Origin: an uncultured Eubacteriales bacterium
GTDB lineage: Bacteria > Bacillota > Clostridia > Oscillospirales > Oscillospiraceae
Direction: 5' to 3'
Assembly: GCA_900549885.1 (NCBI GenBank)
Contig: URQA01000138.1
Coordinates: 1-6,274 of the forward strand
DNA length: 6,274 bases
Shown here: piece by piece, positions 1 through 6,129 of the stretch
How positions within the stretch are numbered: position 1 is the stretch's first letter
How the letters are laid out: the number at the start of each line of letters is the position of its first letter
Notes under the pieces: model-generated
What the model saw: only the letters and a program-made list of their open reading frames with translations
Told to the model about the DNA's origin: nothing
Database searches by the model: none
Position numbers and translations under genes: made by a program

Positions 1-466
1 GGCGGCGGCCGCCGTCCAGCTCGTGGGGATAGGCGAAGGCCAGCCGCTCGGCCAGGCCCACCGTCTCCATCAGCTCAGCCACCCGCTTGTCCCGTTCCTC
101 CTTGGTCTTGCACACGCCGTACACCTTCAACGGCTCCGCGATCAGCTCGGACACGCACATGCGGGGATTGAGGGAGGAAAAGGGATCCTGAAAAATGATC
201 TGCATATTCTTGCGCAGGTCTTTTCGCTGGTGCTTGGATACGCCGATGGTCTCCTTTCCCTCAAACAGAACGCTGCCGCTGGTAGCGTCCAGCAGGCCCA
301 GAATTACCCGGCCCAGGGTGGATTTCCCGCAGCCTGACTCGCCCACCACGCCCAGGGTTTTGCCTTCTTCCAGATCAAAGGTGATCCCATCTACGGCGTG
401 GAGCATGCCCCCTGGCGTCTTAAAATATTTCTTCAGGTCTCTGACCTGGAGCAATGTCTCAGCCAT
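1..466 (-). CDS. dppF: Dpp/Opp-family ABC importer ATPase, DppF-like (3' end beyond window)
   Basis: Second ATPase of the importer; hydrolyses ATP in the cytoplasm as partner of the DppD-like subunit. Only the first 155 residues are visible, about half of a usual DppF/OppF (roughly 310-330 aa); the gene runs off base 1. Seen: Walker A GESGCGKST at residues 42-50, Q-loop in IFQDPFSSLNP (Gln93), and the ABC signature region YPHELDGGRR at 146-155, the last visible residues. The signature reads LDGGR rather than the classical LSGGQ; from memory this variant is common in clostridial DppF proteins, so I read it as functional. Walker B and the H-loop lie outside the window. The ATG at 466-464 overlaps the end of the preceding ATPase gene by 8 bases (ATGGCTGA), with a purine-rich GAGGAGGGAG ahead of it, so translation is probably coupled. 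The symbol is family-level; oppF or appF would fit equally. Confidence 0.93.
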   Translation of the reverse strand, partial: MAETLLQVRDLKKYFKTPGGMLHAVDGITFDLEEGKTLGVVGESGCGKSTLGRVILGLLDATSGSVLFEGKETIGVSKHQRKDLRKNMQIIFQDPFSSLNPRMCVSELIAEPLKVYGVCKTKEERDKRVAELMETVGLAERLAFAYPHELDGGRR

Positions 467-1451
467 TGACGTTCTCTCCCTCCTCCTGTGCGTGTTTCGT
501 ACAGCGGTGGCACCGTACCAGATGTCCTGGAGACAGTTCGGTCGTCATTGGTTCTTGGGTGCGGCAGGTTTCGTCCGCATAGGGACAGCGGGGATGGAAC
601 TTGCACCCCTCGGGCAGGTTGGCCGGGTCGGGCATCAGCCCTGCAATGGGCTTGAGCCGGTGAGTTTTCTTGTCCAGGGAGGGCAGCGACCCAAACAGCC
701 CCTTGGTATAGGGATGGGCCGTTTCCTTGAAGATGTTGCGCAGGTCGCCGTACTCCACAATCTCGCCGGCGTACATGATGGCCACCTTATCACAGGTTTC
801 TGCCACTACGCCCAGATCGTGGGTAATGAGAATCATGGAGGTGCCGATCTGCTGCTTCAGGTCGTTCATCATATCCAGTACTTGCGCCTGGATCGTGACA
901 TCCAGGGCAGTGGTAGGCTCATCCGCAATGATGAGCTGGGGCGTGCAGGCCAGGGCGATGGCGATCACCACCCGCTGCTTCATGCCTCCGGAGAACTGGT
1001 GGGGGTAATCGCTCACCCGCTCGGGGGGGATGCCCACCTTTTGCAGCATATCCATGGCCCGCTTGAGGGCCTCTGTCCGGGAACAGTTGCCGTGGAGATG
1101 GATGACCTCGGCGATCTGATCCCCCACCCGAAGTACCGGGTTCAGGGCCGTCATGGGGTCCTGAAAAATCATAGAGATCTCCCCGCCCCGTATCTTCCGC
1201 AGCTCGGCATTGGATTTTTTCAGAAGGTCCTCGCCGTTATACAGAATTTCCCCAGAGATCACTTTTCCCGGTGGGTCAGGGACCAATCCCATGACGCCCA
1301 GGGCGGTGGTGGTCTTACCCGCCCCCGTCTCTCCCACCAGGCCCAAGGTGTCGCCTTTTTCCAGGGAAAGGTCGATACCGTTTACCGCTTTGACCACGCC
1401 CTCATCGGTGATATAGTGGATGGTCAGGTCCTTGATATCCAAAAAACTCAT
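459..1451 (-). CDS. dppD: Dpp/Opp-family ABC importer ATPase, DppD-like
   Basis: First ATPase of the importer, 330 aa, normal length for the family. All nucleotide-binding motifs are visible: Walker A GETGAGKTT (40-48, Lys46), Q-loop IFQDPMTALNP (Gln97), signature FSGGMKQR (153-160), Walker B LIIADEPT (173-180, Glu178), D-loop ALD (182-184) and H-loop His211. The C-terminal oligopeptide-transporter extension contains HPYTKGL (246-252) and four cysteines, Cys283, Cys289, Cys296 and Cys314, spaced as in DppD/OppD proteins where they hold an iron-sulfur cluster; Cys317 is an extra one. The ATG start has AGGAGG seven bases upstream, overlapping the stop of the permease gene, and the intergenic gap is only 12 bases. 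The Dpp/Opp subgroup is clear, but the transported substrate is not determined by this subunit. The symbol is family-level. Confidence 0.96.
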   Translation of the reverse strand: MSFLDIKDLTIHYITDEGVVKAVNGIDLSLEKGDTLGLVGETGAGKTTTALGVMGLVPDPPGKVISGEILYNGEDLLKKSNAELRKIRGGEISMIFQDPMTALNPVLRVGDQIAEVIHLHGNCSRTEALKRAMDMLQKVGIPPERVSDYPHQFSGGMKQRVVIAIALACTPQLIIADEPTTALDVTIQAQVLDMMNDLKQQIGTSMILITHDLGVVAETCDKVAIMYAGEIVEYGDLRNIFKETAHPYTKGLFGSLPSLDKKTHRLKPIAGLMPDPANLPEGCKFHPRCPYADETCRTQEPMTTELSPGHLVRCHRCTKHAQEEGENVNG

Positions 1452-1463
1452 GTGCGCACCTCC

Positions 1464-2357
1464 TCAGCGTTTCAAGCGGGGATCCAGCGCATCGCGCAGG
1501 CCATCGCCAAACAGGTTGAAGCCAAAGAGCGTGACCATGATCGCAATCCCCGGGAAGGTGACGATGGGATAGAAATCCCGGAGATATTCCCGGCCCGCGC
1601 TCATGATGGAACCCCACTCCGGCGTAGGAGGGGTGACGCCCAGCCCGATGAAGGACAGAGATGAGATCTGCATGATGCAGGCGCCGATGCGCAGGGTAGA
1701 CTCCACGATGATGGGAGATAGGGTGTTGGGCACGATATGCTTGAGGATGATGCGCAGGTCGGAGGCGCCGGTGGCACGGGCAGCCTCCACATACTCCTGG
1801 TCCTTAATGGTGAGTACTGTGGCCCGCATGATCCGCGCGTAGGACGGGATCGCTCCGATGGAGATGGCCAGGGCGGTCTGCCACACACCTCCGCCCAAAG
1901 AGGTGGAGATGGACACTGCCAGCAGGAACGCGGGAATGGCCATGATGATATCCATAGCCCGCATCACAACCGTCTCATATACGCCGCCGAAATAGGCGGC
2001 GGTGGCCCCCAGCAGGGAACCGGAAATCAGGGCAATGGCCACGGCCATCACCGCCACCAGCAGGGAGATCCGGCCGCCGTAGATGACGCGGCTCAGGATA
2101 TCACGGCCGAAGTTGTCCGTTCCCAGCCAGTGCTGCGCACTGGGATACTGCATAGCGTTAATCGGGTCGATGGCGTCATAGGGATAGGGGGCCACAAAAT
2201 CAGCGAAAATGGCCACCAATACCAGCAGGAGCACCACCACCATGGCGATCATAGCCAGCTTGTTCCGGCACAGCCGCAGCCATACGTCACGCCACTGACT
2301 GCGCTTCTTAGTACGGTGTATGGCAGCCTTGGCCGCTTTTGTCTTGACCGCCGCCAT
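1464..2357 (-). CDS. dppC: Dpp/Opp-family ABC importer permease, DppC-like
   Basis: Inner-membrane channel subunit pairing with the DppB-like permease; 297 aa, typical for DppC/OppC. Seen: a basic cytoplasmic N-terminus (residues 1-33), a first membrane helix about 35-56, the DppC-type motif HWLGTDNFGRD at 76-86 (conserved family hallmark just before the core domain), further hydrophobic segments near 98-120, 136-150, 160-172, 214-235 and 265-283, and the EAA coupling loop EYVEAARATG...HIVPN at 188-211 that contacts the ATPases. It ends with the family-typical GDGLRDALDPRLKR. The start codon shares its A with the stop of the upstream permease (TAATG), and GGAGGTG lies six bases before it, so the two permeases are probably made in equal amounts by coupled translation. 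GsiD, OppC and AppC are close relatives, so the symbol is family-level only. Confidence 0.95.
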   Translation of the reverse strand: MAAVKTKAAKAAIHRTKKRSQWRDVWLRLCRNKLAMIAMVVVLLLVLVAIFADFVAPYPYDAIDPINAMQYPSAQHWLGTDNFGRDILSRVIYGGRISLLVAVMAVAIALISGSLLGATAAYFGGVYETVVMRAMDIIMAIPAFLLAVSISTSLGGGVWQTALAISIGAIPSYARIMRATVLTIKDQEYVEAARATGASDLRIILKHIVPNTLSPIIVESTLRIGACIMQISSLSFIGLGVTPPTPEWGSIMSAGREYLRDFYPIVTFPGIAIMVTLFGFNLFGDGLRDALDPRLKR

Positions 2358-3352
2358 TATGCCACCTCCTCTTCTTTCAGGTCAGGCTGCTCTGCCTTGT
2401 GGGGCTGCTTCTTTTTCCGGCTCCCATACTGGGCTTTGATTCGGGGATCCACAAAGCCGTAAATCAAGTCCACCAGCAGGTTCATCAGGGAGACAAACAG
2501 GGAGATGAACAGCACGCTGCCCTGGATGACCGGATAATCTTTATTATTGATGGCCGTCATCATCAGGGAACCCAGGCCGGGGATATTGAAGATGGCCTCC
2601 ACCACCACAGAGCCAGCCATGATCATGCCGATCTGCATCCCCACCACAGTAATGACCGGAATAAGCGCGTTTTTCAGCGCGTGCTTCCAGATAACCTGCC
2701 TCTCACTCAATCCCTTGGCCCGGGCGGTACGGATATAGTCCTGCCGCACCACGTCCAGCATGGATGAGCGGGTAATGCGGGTCACTGTGGCTACCGGCGA
2801 CAGCCCCAGAGTGAGCACCGGCATAACCATGCTCACCGCGCTCCCCGCAGCATAGGTGGCTGGGAACCACCCCAAATTATAGGACAAGCCTAATTGGAAC
2901 ATCATGGCCATCCAGAAACTCGGGATCGAGGCAAAGATCAACGACACGATGGTCACGATATAGTCCAAGATTGAATACTGCTTGGTGGCTGATATAATGC
3001 CAAATGGGATTCCAACCACCACGGTAAGAGCCACCCCCAGCATGCCCAGCAAAAGGGTCGTGGGAAACCGTTCCAGGATCTCATCACGCACTGCCCGGCG
3101 GGTCTGGTAGGATGTCCCCAGATCCAGCTCGGTGACGATCCCTTTGATGTAATTGACGAATTGGACCGCATAGGGCTGATCCAGCCCCAATTCCTTTTCC
3201 TTGGCGTCATACTGCTCCTGGGTATAGTTTCCTCCCAGCAGCGCCGCTACAGGATCGCCTGGTCCAAAGTAGTTGATGGTAAACACGATGAACATCACGC
3301 CCAGCAGGACGGGGATCATCAGCAGCATCCGGCGCAGGATAAATCGGATCAA
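2357..3352 (-). CDS. dppB: Dpp/Opp-family ABC importer permease, DppB-like (TTG start)
   Basis: Inner-membrane channel subunit of the importer; 331 aa, typical for DppB/OppB. Seen: N-terminus MIRFILRRMLLMIPVLLGV, matching the family start; first membrane helix about 9-28, an external loop with GPGDP (30-34) and LGLDQPY (55-61), hydrophobic segments about 98-121, 131-156, 173-190, 230-252 and 277-300, and the EAA coupling loop DYIRTARAKG...KNALIP at 205-232. FVDPRIK (300-306) is the usual end; after it comes a charged cytoplasmic tail of about 25 residues rich in Lys and Glu. The start is a TTG immediately after an in-frame TGA, so no longer version is possible; the next in-frame ATG is codon 9 and would remove half of the first helix. 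AGGGG lies eight bases upstream. An ATG four bases upstream is out of frame. The symbol is family-level. Confidence 0.94.
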   Translation of the reverse strand: MIRFILRRMLLMIPVLLGVMFIVFTINYFGPGDPVAALLGGNYTQEQYDAKEKELGLDQPYAVQFVNYIKGIVTELDLGTSYQTRRAVRDEILERFPTTLLLGMLGVALTVVVGIPFGIISATKQYSILDYIVTIVSLIFASIPSFWMAMMFQLGLSYNLGWFPATYAAGSAVSMVMPVLTLGLSPVATVTRITRSSMLDVVRQDYIRTARAKGLSERQVIWKHALKNALIPVITVVGMQIGMIMAGSVVVEAIFNIPGLGSLMMTAINNKDYPVIQGSVLFISLFVSLMNLLVDLIYGFVDPRIKAQYGSRKKKQPHKAEQPDLKEEEVA

Positions 3353-3356
3353 TCAT

Positions 3357-3366
3357 CTCACCCCTC
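3357..3366 (-). promoter_or_regulatory. Ribosome binding site deciding the TTG start of the DppB-like permease
   Basis: Read on the minus strand this is GAGGGGTGAG. Its AGGGG core (3365-3361) sits eight bases before the TTG at 3352-3350, which is a good distance, and only four bases before an out-of-frame ATG at 3356-3354. This supports the TTG as the real start. The site lies directly downstream of the two intergenic hairpins. Confidence 0.65.
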
Positions 3367-3377
3367 TATAGGTTTCC

Positions 3378-3408
3378 GGCCCGGGCCCGCTGTCCGCGGG
3401 ACCTGGCC
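3378..3408 (-). promoter_or_regulatory. GC-rich hairpin 2 between binding-protein and permease genes
   Basis: Arms 3378-3390 and 3396-3408 are complementary at 11 of 13 positions around a five-base loop, nearly all G-C pairs. It lies 25 bases upstream of the permease start on the operon transcript. No T-run follows on the minus strand, so it is not a classical intrinsic terminator. With the neighbouring hairpin it probably stabilises the 3' end of the binding-protein mRNA or reduces downstream expression. That role is inferred from position only. Confidence 0.5.
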
Positions 3409-3413
3409 GTATG

Positions 3414-3454
3414 GGATCCGGCGCCTTCGGCTGTGGGCCAAAGGCGCCGGGTCC
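3414..3454 (-). promoter_or_regulatory. Strong GC-rich hairpin 1 downstream of the binding-protein gene
   Basis: Arms 3414-3427 and 3441-3454 (14 bases each, core CCGGCGCCTT / AAGGCGCCGG) are perfectly complementary except for one position, which is a C-A mismatch in the operon mRNA. The 13-base loop can form a further three-pair GGC/GCC stem. It begins about 40 bases after the stop codon of the binding-protein gene. No T-tract follows on the minus strand. Such hairpins between binding-protein and permease genes commonly protect the upstream message from 3' exonucleases and give a stepped expression ratio; here this is inferred. Confidence 0.6.
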
Positions 3455-3494
3455 TTGTTTCTGGTGGCTTATGTCTCCAACTTATTTTCCATCA

Positions 3495-5096
3495 TCAGGC
3501 AAAGGTCACGAAGCGCAGGTTGGGCGCGGCGGGAGAGATCGTGGCGAAGTCGCTGATGTAATCGCGGTAGATGAAGCACTCGTACACGTCGCAGATGGGG
3601 ATCTCGCGGTAGCTGTCGTACAGCCACTGCTGGGCGGCCTCATAGTTCTCCTGGCGGACGGCGGTGTCCACGGAGTTGCGCCCTGTCATCAGATAGCCGT
3701 CCATCTCCGGGTCGGTAATGCGGACAGTGGCGTTGGTGGAGGATGCCTTCACCGTGTCATATTGCTGGTCAGGATCTTGGGCGGAGGCGCCCATGGAGTT
3801 GATGACCAATTCCGTCTCGCCGGCCATGAACAGCGGTACAGCCGTGGGCAGGTCCGCGCTGGTGATGGTCACATTGATCCCGATAGCTCCCAGGTAAGCC
3901 TCCACCAGCTCGGCGATGTTATTGTTGGTGGAGGAGTTCACCACCACAAAGCGGAGATTCAGGTCGCCAGCCTTGACCCCGGCCTCGTCCAGCAGGGACT
4001 GGGCTTTTTCCATATCGTACTCATAACCGCCCACAGAGATCTTGTAGTCCACGCCGGTGGGCAGGGTAGAATCTGCTACCACACCCAGCACACCCATGGC
4101 CGAGGCGGTGATGGCCGCGGCGTCCAGGGCATGGGCGATGGCCTGGCGCACCCGGATATCCTCAAATGCCTCCACATACTCAGGCAGGCAGATGGTATAG
4201 GTGTCGTACACAGGCGCCAGCACAGGAACACTGTGCTCGATCCCGGTGTTGAGCGCCCGGTCCGCGTCAGACACGGACAGGTCAAAGGCCATGTCCAGGT
4301 CGCCGTTCTCATAATCCAGCATCATGGAGGACTGTTCCGCGTAATACCGGGTGGTAATGGTGCTGATCTCAGGCGTCTCGCCCCAGTAGTCGGCCTTGGC
4401 TGTATAGGTGGAGTGGGAGCCGGAGACGTTCTCCTTGCACTCATAGGGGCCGGTACCCACGGGCTTGTCCCAGAAATCTTCATCGGAGCAGGACTCCGCA
4501 TAGGATTTGCACAGAACAGAGGCGTACCGGGTGGTCAGGTAGTTCAGGCCAGGCCCAAAGGGCTCGTCAGTCACCAGGGTCAGTGTCTGTCCCTCTGCGC
4601 TGCTCTTTTCAAAATTAAAGGCATCCACAAAAGTGGACCAGCGGGAATTCTCTGTAATCATGCGGTTGAGGGAGTACAGAGCGTCTTCGGCGGTCATCTT
4701 CTCTCCATTGGAGAAATATACGTCATCCCGGAACTGGATCACCAGGGTGCAGTCATCGGTGTAGTCCCAGCTCTCCGCAATGTCGCTGGTAATCTCTCCG
4801 GTGAAGGGGTCTTTTACTAAAATGGAATCATATACCAGCTGCATCCCCACTGAGTTGAAGGACACCGCAGGGTCAAAGGAATCGGCTGTGTCGGTCAAGC
4901 CAACCGTCAGCGTACCCTCCGCAGTCTTGCGGACGTAGGTTCCCTCTCCTCCGGAATCGCTGGTGCCGGGTGCGGCGCTCGTTCCGCCATTGGGCCCACT
5001 GCTCTCAGCTCCGTTTGGACTGCCGCAGCCAGCCAAAAGGCCCAGCAGCATAGTACCAGCCAACAGCGACGCCAGGAATCGTTTCTTTTTCATCAT
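3495..5096 (-). CDS. Extracellular substrate-binding lipoprotein, family 5 (peptide/nickel type)
   Basis: Captures the substrate outside the membrane and hands it to the DppBC-like channel. 533 aa, normal for family 5 binding proteins. Seen: a lipoprotein signal with a KKK N-region and lipobox LLAGC, predicting cleavage before Cys24 and lipid attachment; a flexible Gly/Ser/Pro linker (25-53); then the family fold from about residue 60, with typical stretches GEITSDIAESW (100-110), FSNGEKMTAEDALYSLNRM (128-146), KPVGTGPYE (211-219) and VRQAIAHALD (316-325). The mature protein has seven further cysteines (116, 196, 203, 220, 303, 502, 507), many for an exported protein. Of the two tandem ATGs the first has GGAGG seven bases upstream; starting at the second would change little. 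First gene of the operon, separated from the permeases by hairpins. The substrate cannot be assigned: peptide binders, glutathione binders and nickel binders share this fold. Confidence 0.94.
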   Translation of the reverse strand: MMKKKRFLASLLAGTMLLGLLAGCGSPNGAESSGPNGGTSAAPGTSDSGGEGTYVRKTAEGTLTVGLTDTADSFDPAVSFNSVGMQLVYDSILVKDPFTGEITSDIAESWDYTDDCTLVIQFRDDVYFSNGEKMTAEDALYSLNRMITENSRWSTFVDAFNFEKSSAEGQTLTLVTDEPFGPGLNYLTTRYASVLCKSYAESCSDEDFWDKPVGTGPYECKENVSGSHSTYTAKADYWGETPEISTITTRYYAEQSSMMLDYENGDLDMAFDLSVSDADRALNTGIEHSVPVLAPVYDTYTICLPEYVEAFEDIRVRQAIAHALDAAAITASAMGVLGVVADSTLPTGVDYKISVGGYEYDMEKAQSLLDEAGVKAGDLNLRFVVVNSSTNNNIAELVEAYLGAIGINVTITSADLPTAVPLFMAGETELVINSMGASAQDPDQQYDTVKASSTNATVRITDPEMDGYLMTGRNSVDTAVRQENYEAAQQWLYDSYREIPICDVYECFIYRDYISDFATISPAAPNLRFVTFA

Positions 5097-5155
5097 GCTC
5101 TTACCTCCAAATTCAGTTTTTCCCTCGATCAGGCCAAAACCCCTGTCTGATATTC

Positions 5156-5184
5156 AAAATATACTCCCCTTTCCGCCTCGTCAA
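5156..5184 (-). promoter_or_regulatory. Candidate sigma-A promoter for the transporter operon
   Basis: On the minus strand TTGACG (5184-5179) is followed after 17 bases by TATTTT (5161-5156). The -35 matches consensus at five of six positions and the -10 at four of six; an alternative TATATT lies two bases closer. Transcription from here would give a leader of roughly 50 bases before the lipoprotein start at 5096. It is the best promoter-like match I found upstream of the operon by eye. Confidence 0.5.
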
Positions 5185-5202
5185 TATTTACGGCAAGCCA
5201 CG

Positions 5203-5223
5203 ACAAAACAGGATATGTTTTGT
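5203..5223. promoter_or_regulatory. Perfect palindrome in divergent control region, possible operator
   Basis: ACAAAACA (5203-5210) and TGTTTTGT (5216-5223) are exact reverse complements separated by five bases. The dyad lies 18 bases upstream of the -35 of the leftward transporter promoter and 24 bases upstream of the -35 of the rightward promoter, a position suiting a regulator that acts on one or both. It does not match a cre or other operator consensus that I recognise, and it is too AT-rich with too few pairs to be a convincing terminator. No regulator gene is in the window. Confidence 0.4.
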
Positions 5224-5247
5224 GAAAAATATGTATTGCATCCTCTT

Positions 5248-5276
5248 TTGCCAAACCTCTAGAACTATGCTATGAT
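5248..5276 (+). promoter_or_regulatory. Sigma-A extended -10 promoter for the rightward genes
   Basis: TTGCCA (5248-5253), a 17-base spacer, then TATGAT (5271-5276) preceded by TGC, which forms an extended -10. Both hexamers are close to consensus and the spacing is ideal. A start near 5283 would leave a leader of about 33 bases, just enough for the ribosome binding site of the gene at 5316. This is the strongest promoter in the window. Confidence 0.72.
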
Positions 5277-5300
5277 AAAAACATCCCAGTTCAAACACAG

Positions 5301-5310
5301 AAAGGCGGTG
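5301..5310 (+). promoter_or_regulatory. Ribosome binding site deciding a TTG start at 5316
   Basis: AAAGGCGGTG differs at one base from AAAGGAGGTG and ends five bases before the TTG at 5316-5318. No in-frame ATG exists between the promoter and this point, and starting here gives a complete signal peptide, so the TTG is well supported. Confidence 0.7.
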
Positions 5311-5315
5311 CAGCT

Positions 5316-6110
5316 TTGAAGCGTGTGCTTACAGCCCTGATCCTGGCTGTTTTGCTTGTCTCCCCTGCTTCTGCCACAGGTCCCGGCCAGTCTCAGACGA
5401 TCCTGAAAGCCACTGACGATGATGGTTTTGTCTGCCAGTCCACCAGCCTGGGCAATTACGTGACGGACACCCTTCGTCTGGCTGCGGGCACCGACTTTGC
5501 CTTTCTCCCCTCGGGTCTGATGGGACTCAACCTTCCGGCTGGTACGGTGGACTGCTCCGCGCTGGAGCTGTCCCTGCCCCGGGACGAAGCCGTGTATACC
5601 GTCACCCTCACCGCTTCCCAGCTCCGCCAGATTCTGGAGCTTTCCTGCTCCCGTTTGACGCTGGACAGGACCGAGCAACTGGACAAAAGCACTTCGAGTT
5701 GGGATGGTTTTCTTCAGCTGTCCGGCTTACGAGTGACCTATAATGTCCCCGCTCTAGTGGGGAACCGGGTGTATTCTGTAACCGATCCAGAGGGCCGGAA
5801 GCTAAACCTTGACGACGGCACGGTTTATACCGCCGCCGTCCCCGCATCCATGCTGGGAGACAGCTATGGCTACGGCAAATATATGTACGTTGAGGCGCTG
5901 TCCATCGGCACCCTGCGGCAGCTGGTAGGGCAACGCATTGCCGCCGAAGGGGTCAACCAAGTTGAGGACAGCCGTCGCATTACCCTCTACGGCGCTCGGG
6001 AAAACGAAATCATCGACTATTTCCCCCCTTTTTTGATTCTCTTCGTGGTGGTACTCTTTGCAGTCTTTGGCGGACATAAGTGGCGCCGCCGCGCCACCTT
6101 TGAGCGGTGA
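5316..6110 (+). CDS. Membrane-anchored protein with a stand-alone 5'-nucleotidase C-terminal-like domain
   Basis: 264 aa, predicted outside the membrane. Seen: Sec signal peptide (1-20, ending PASA, likely cleaved before Thr21); a domain from about 40 to 225 resembling the C-terminal substrate-binding domain of 5'-nucleotidases (UshA/YfkN/CD73 family), with SLGNYVTDTLRLAAGTDFAF (44-63), a LPAG-then-LPRDEAVYTVTLTASQLRQ segment (73-105), FLQLSGLRVTY (132-142) and DDGTVYTAAVPASML (166-180); then a single membrane helix about 238-252 with a basic end (HKWRRR), giving an outside N-terminus and a short cytoplasmic tail. The N-terminal metallophosphoesterase domain that holds the metal site of true 5'-nucleotidases is absent, and nothing upstream encodes it. 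The family's substrate-site motifs are altered: PSGLMG stands where an NSGGxR-type motif is expected, and GDSYGYGKY (181-189) where GGDGY is expected. A nucleotidase activity is therefore unlikely; a binding or scaffolding role is a guess. It starts with TTG and probably forms a unit with the gene 19 bases downstream. Confidence 0.8.
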   Translation: MKRVLTALILAVLLVSPASATGPGQSQTILKATDDDGFVCQSTSLGNYVTDTLRLAAGTDFAFLPSGLMGLNLPAGTVDCSALELSLPRDEAVYTVTLTASQLRQILELSCSRLTLDRTEQLDKSTSSWDGFLQLSGLRVTYNVPALVGNRVYSVTDPEGRKLNLDDGTVYTAAVPASMLGDSYGYGKYMYVEALSIGTLRQLVGQRIAAEGVNQVEDSRRITLYGARENEIIDYFPPFLILFVVVLFAVFGGHKWRRRATFER

Positions 6111-6129
6111 GAAAGGAGGGCCTTCCCCG

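Noticed and set aside
195..1664. Plus-strand open frame of 489 codons
   Set aside because: It lies opposite the two ATPase genes, whose motifs are complete. Its translation has no recognisable domain and it spans an operon junction; it is a shadow in GC-rich DNA.
1737..2462. Plus-strand open frame of 241 codons
   Set aside because: It is antisense to the two permeases and has a His/Gln/Gly-rich composition expected from the complement of membrane-protein codons.
3414..3454. Intrinsic terminator ending the binding-protein transcript
   Set aside because: The hairpin is strong, but no T-run follows on the minus strand and the downstream genes have no convincing promoter of their own, so full termination is unlikely.
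3411..4820. Plus-strand open frame of 469 codons
   Set aside because: It is antisense to the substrate-binding lipoprotein and runs through the intergenic hairpin. The translation is Gly/His/Val-rich without a domain, typical of a shadow frame.
5128..5152. Weak inverted repeat (ATCAG...CTGAT) in the leader of the transporter mRNA, considered as a riboswitch or attenuator
   Set aside because: Only about five pairs form and the leader is roughly 50 bases, too short for a known riboswitch class.
5246..5255. TTTTGCCAAA as a second small operator
   Set aside because: It is near-palindromic, but it largely consists of the -35 hexamer and is too short to separate from chance.
5265..5678. Minus-strand open frame of 137 codons
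   Set aside because: It is antisense to the nucleotidase-domain-like gene and runs over its promoter and ribosome binding site. No domain is visible.
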